Made by a program: the position numbers and the translations under genes
Source: JBEKYD01 sp049509915
Lineage (GTDB): Bacteria; Acidobacteriota; Terriglobia; Bryobacterales; Bryobacteraceae
DNA: 14,477 nucleotides
NCBI GenBank assembly: GCA_049509915.1
Contig: JBEKZL010000195.1
Location: forward strand, 1-14,477
Reading direction: 5' to 3'
Notes under the pieces: model-generated
The model's input: the letters and a program-made list of their open reading frames with translations, nothing else
What the model was told of the DNA's origin: nothing
The model's database searches: none
In this document: in pieces, positions 12,978 to 14,477 of the stretch
How positions within the stretch are numbered: position 1 is the stretch's first letter
Layout of the letters: each line of letters opens with the position of its first letter

Positions 12978-13550
12978 ATGGCCGAATCGCTCCAATCCGC
13001 CGCCGAGACGACGGATCCACGCATCCTGCGCAGCCGGCGTATGCTCATGGAGTCACTAGCCAAGCTTCTGATTAAAAAGGATTTCGAAGACATCTCCGTG
13101 CAGGAGATCGCCGACGAGGCAACCCTGAACCGCGGCACCTTTTATCTCCACTACCCGGACAAGAACGCACTGCTGCAGGCCATGACAGGCGCCCGATTCC
13201 GCGACCTTATAGAGCGCCGCGGTCTCACCTTTACCGGTTGCAGTGGAGCACTGCGCGCCATGGCTCTCGGCGTCTGCGACTACCTCGCCGAGAACACAAG
13301 CTGCCCCGAGCAATTGGCTCGGATACCGCTCGAAGGCTCCATCATCCCGGTCGTCGAGGGTATGTTCAAGGAAGGCATTTCCCGTCATGCGCTGGCACCC
13401 GGTGTCGATGCGGGATTGCTGGCGACCACGGCGGCTTGGGCCGTCTTCGGGGCTGCGCGCCTCTGGTTTCAGACCCCCGACCGCATCCCGGCTGAGGAGA
13501 TGGCCGCCAAGATCGAAACCATGGTAGGGCCGATCATTCTCAGCGGCTAG
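12978..13550 (+). CDS. TetR/AcrR-family transcriptional regulator
   Basis: The 190-residue protein has an N-terminal TetR HTH (about residues 15-62): RILRSRRMLMESLAKLLIKK, then FEDISVQEIADEATLNRGTFYLHYPDKNALL. The last part matches the helix 3 consensus with the Y-x-H-Y/F end. The ligand domain (about residues 75-190) is poorly conserved, as usual. It starts at ATG 12978 with only a weak ribosome site (GAAG). It is transcribed away from azoR and is the probable repressor of azoR-doxX-dioxygenase, perhaps responding to quinones. Confidence 0.87.
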   Translation: MAESLQSAAETTDPRILRSRRMLMESLAKLLIKKDFEDISVQEIADEATLNRGTFYLHYPDKNALLQAMTGARFRDLIERRGLTFTGCSGALRAMALGVCDYLAENTSCPEQLARIPLEGSIIPVVEGMFKEGISRHALAPGVDAGLLATTAAWAVFGAARLWFQTPDRIPAEEMAAKIETMVGPIILSG

Positions 13551-13861
13551 CAGTAGCTGAACTCGTCCGGGACGCACCGGCGGTCAGACGCGTTTTTCTA
13601 AATCTCCCCAGGTGTGGGGGGGGGTCCAAGGAAACACTGGGACGAGCCGGTCACGCTAGGTCCGGCCACGGCCGGCCTGGGCAGCGCCCCGCGAACCTCT
13701 CGGCATGGCTCTAGGGCTCCATTCGTGCAAGAAATCTGCCTATCTGCTGCCTCCCGTGCAGGCGACCCACGAGATTCAACACCTGAAGCGTGGGGTCGAC
13801 TATATGTCGCGACTGGATTGGATAGCAAAGTGCAACGGCACATCCTGGGAGGTGATCCGCG
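13551..13861. other. Intergenic region with G9 tract and small hairpin
   Basis: No gene is supported here. It holds a run of nine G (13616-13624), an inverted repeat CCGGCC-AC-GGCCGG (13662-13675) and a GGAGGTGA ribosome site just before the STAS gene. The G run is a likely slippage or sequencing-error spot. Confidence 0.5.
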
Positions 13862-14149
13862 ATGTTCTGGCTTAGCAAGGCAGAGGAGCGGACGCGCTCG
13901 GTCGTCACCATCGACGGGCAACTCTCCGGCGATGACATCGAGGCCGTCGAGACCTGCTGTGATCAGGCGATAGCAACGGGCAAGCCGGTCGACCTCGTTT
14001 TGCGCGATGTCTCAACAATCGACGAAGCCGGCCGCGCGCTGCTCCGTCGCCTCGCCGCAAGGAGCGTCCGCCTACTCGCCAGTGGCGTCTACACCTCGTA
14101 CATTGTGCAGGCGTTAACGCCCACCAAGGACGGAGGTGGAGGCGGATGA
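13862..14149 (+). CDS. STAS-domain protein (anti-sigma factor antagonist-like)
   Basis: The 95-residue protein starts at ATG 13862, nine bases after GGAGG of a strong ribosome site (GGAGGTGATC). It has a STAS-like pattern: VVTIDGQLSGDDIEAVETCC, then PVDLVLRDVSTIDEAGRALL and RSVRLLASGVYTSYIVQAL. At the place where SpoIIAA-type proteins carry the phosphorylated Ser (DSSG), this one reads DEAG, so regulation by phosphorylation at that residue is unlikely. It ends with a glycine run (GGGGG). Its partner is unknown. The next gene is a TetR-type regulator. Confidence 0.72.
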   Translation: MFWLSKAEERTRSVVTIDGQLSGDDIEAVETCCDQAIATGKPVDLVLRDVSTIDEAGRALLRRLAARSVRLLASGVYTSYIVQALTPTKDGGGGG

Positions 14150-14217
14150 CTCCGTCAGTGTCGTTGGAAGCTCCTATTCGACCACAGTCGGGACATGAAC
14201 GCATGAGAGGACATTCA

Positions 14218-14477
14218 ATGCTCACGCCGCCTGAAGTTGGGGTTTGGAATGCCACCGAGGAGGAATCTCAGCGGCCCAAGCGGATCGCGAACGCATGTCG
14301 GCTAACGCGGGTTCTTGATGTCGCGGCGGCCCAGTTCGCCATGACATGGCTGCATGGGACCACGACGCTAGCACTCGCCAAAGCTGCGGGAATCTCGGAG
14401 CCTGTTCTGTTGGGTCACTTCGACAGCAAGGAGCACCTGTTCAGAGCGGCTGTCGAAGCCAATATTGAAAACCGTCT
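14218..14477 (+). CDS. TetR/AcrR-family regulator, N-terminal part (runs off window)
   Basis: The frame is open to the window edge (86 residues seen). It has the TetR HTH: LTRVLDVAAAQFAMTWLHGT, then LALAKAAGISEPVLLGHFDSKEHLFRAAVE. The usual VLYRHF is VLLGHF here. The start is ATG 14218, with GAGAGG about seven bases upstream; ATG 14203 in frame is an alternative. It lies 68 bases after the STAS gene and is probably co-transcribed. The rest of the gene and its target genes are outside the window. Confidence 0.83.
   Translation, partial: MLTPPEVGVWNATEEESQRPKRIANACRLTRVLDVAAAQFAMTWLHGTTTLALAKAAGISEPVLLGHFDSKEHLFRAAVEANIENR

Noticed and set aside
13551..13600. Possible terminator after the TetR gene (T run at 13593-13597)
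   Set aside because: I could not draw a convincing stem directly before the T run.
13614..13973. ORFs on both strands around the G9 tract
   Set aside because: They show no recognisable features and overlap the well-supported STAS gene and its ribosome site.
1..14477. CRISPR array or phage defence cluster
   Set aside because: No regularly spaced repeats and no recognisable defence genes beyond the toxin-antitoxin pair were found.

Overview
The window reads as accessory DNA from a soil-type bacterium. The protein repertoire (Tat-exported DUF362 protein next to a prenyltransferase-like repeat protein, DUF4874/DUF4832 protein, TumE-type toxin, a PRTRC C-like protein) and moderately high G+C suggest Acidobacteriota, perhaps the Solibacter/Bryobacter group. 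This assignment rests on recalled family resemblance and is tentative. No rRNA and no CRISPR array were seen.

Left part (1-1400): the C-terminal end of a possible IS630-type transposase, then two minus-strand genes that overlap at ATGA. These are a squalene-cyclase-like alpha-barrel protein (intact) and a Tat-signal DUF362 protein that is cut off after about 74 residues.

Integration hot spot (1600-6060): two closely related modules, each an excisionase-like HTH gene overlapping a tyrosine recombinase gene, point towards each other across an intact tRNA-Pro(UGG) at 3044-3120. Three copies of a 12-base motif lie at the 3' end of each recombinase gene, mirrored about the anticodon arm. One recombinase has lost 29 residues of its core-binding domain. 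To the right lie a GNAT-like acyltransferase gene, a 3' fragment of an initiator tRNA and the catalytic C-terminus of a third, different tyrosine recombinase. That fragment is joined head-to-head to the next gene near 6060, where both genes lack their 5' halves.

Disrupted gene and IS (6060-9236): a DUF4874/DUF4832 gene is interrupted by a 1416-bp IS4-type element with a 10-bp target duplication (GATTTTCGAC). The transposase is frameshifted and lacks a standard start codon. An inverted repeat at the left end of the IS would hide its ribosome binding site in read-through transcripts. Just downstream is a lone PRTRC C-like gene (prokaryotic ubiquitin-like family).

Degraded strip and TA pair (9237-10950): a broken reverse-strand gene, a perfect 14-bp inverted repeat with a 31-base spacer, a TumE-like toxin and HTH antitoxin pair joined by a TAATG overlap, and a further strip with only ORF remnants.

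Right part (10950-14477): an ordinary looking operon for handling quinone/aromatic compounds on the minus strand (azoreductase, DoxX membrane protein, extradiol dioxygenase), divergent from a TetR-family regulator with two similar operator-like sites between them. It is followed by a small STAS-domain gene and the N-terminus of a second TetR-family regulator that runs off the window.
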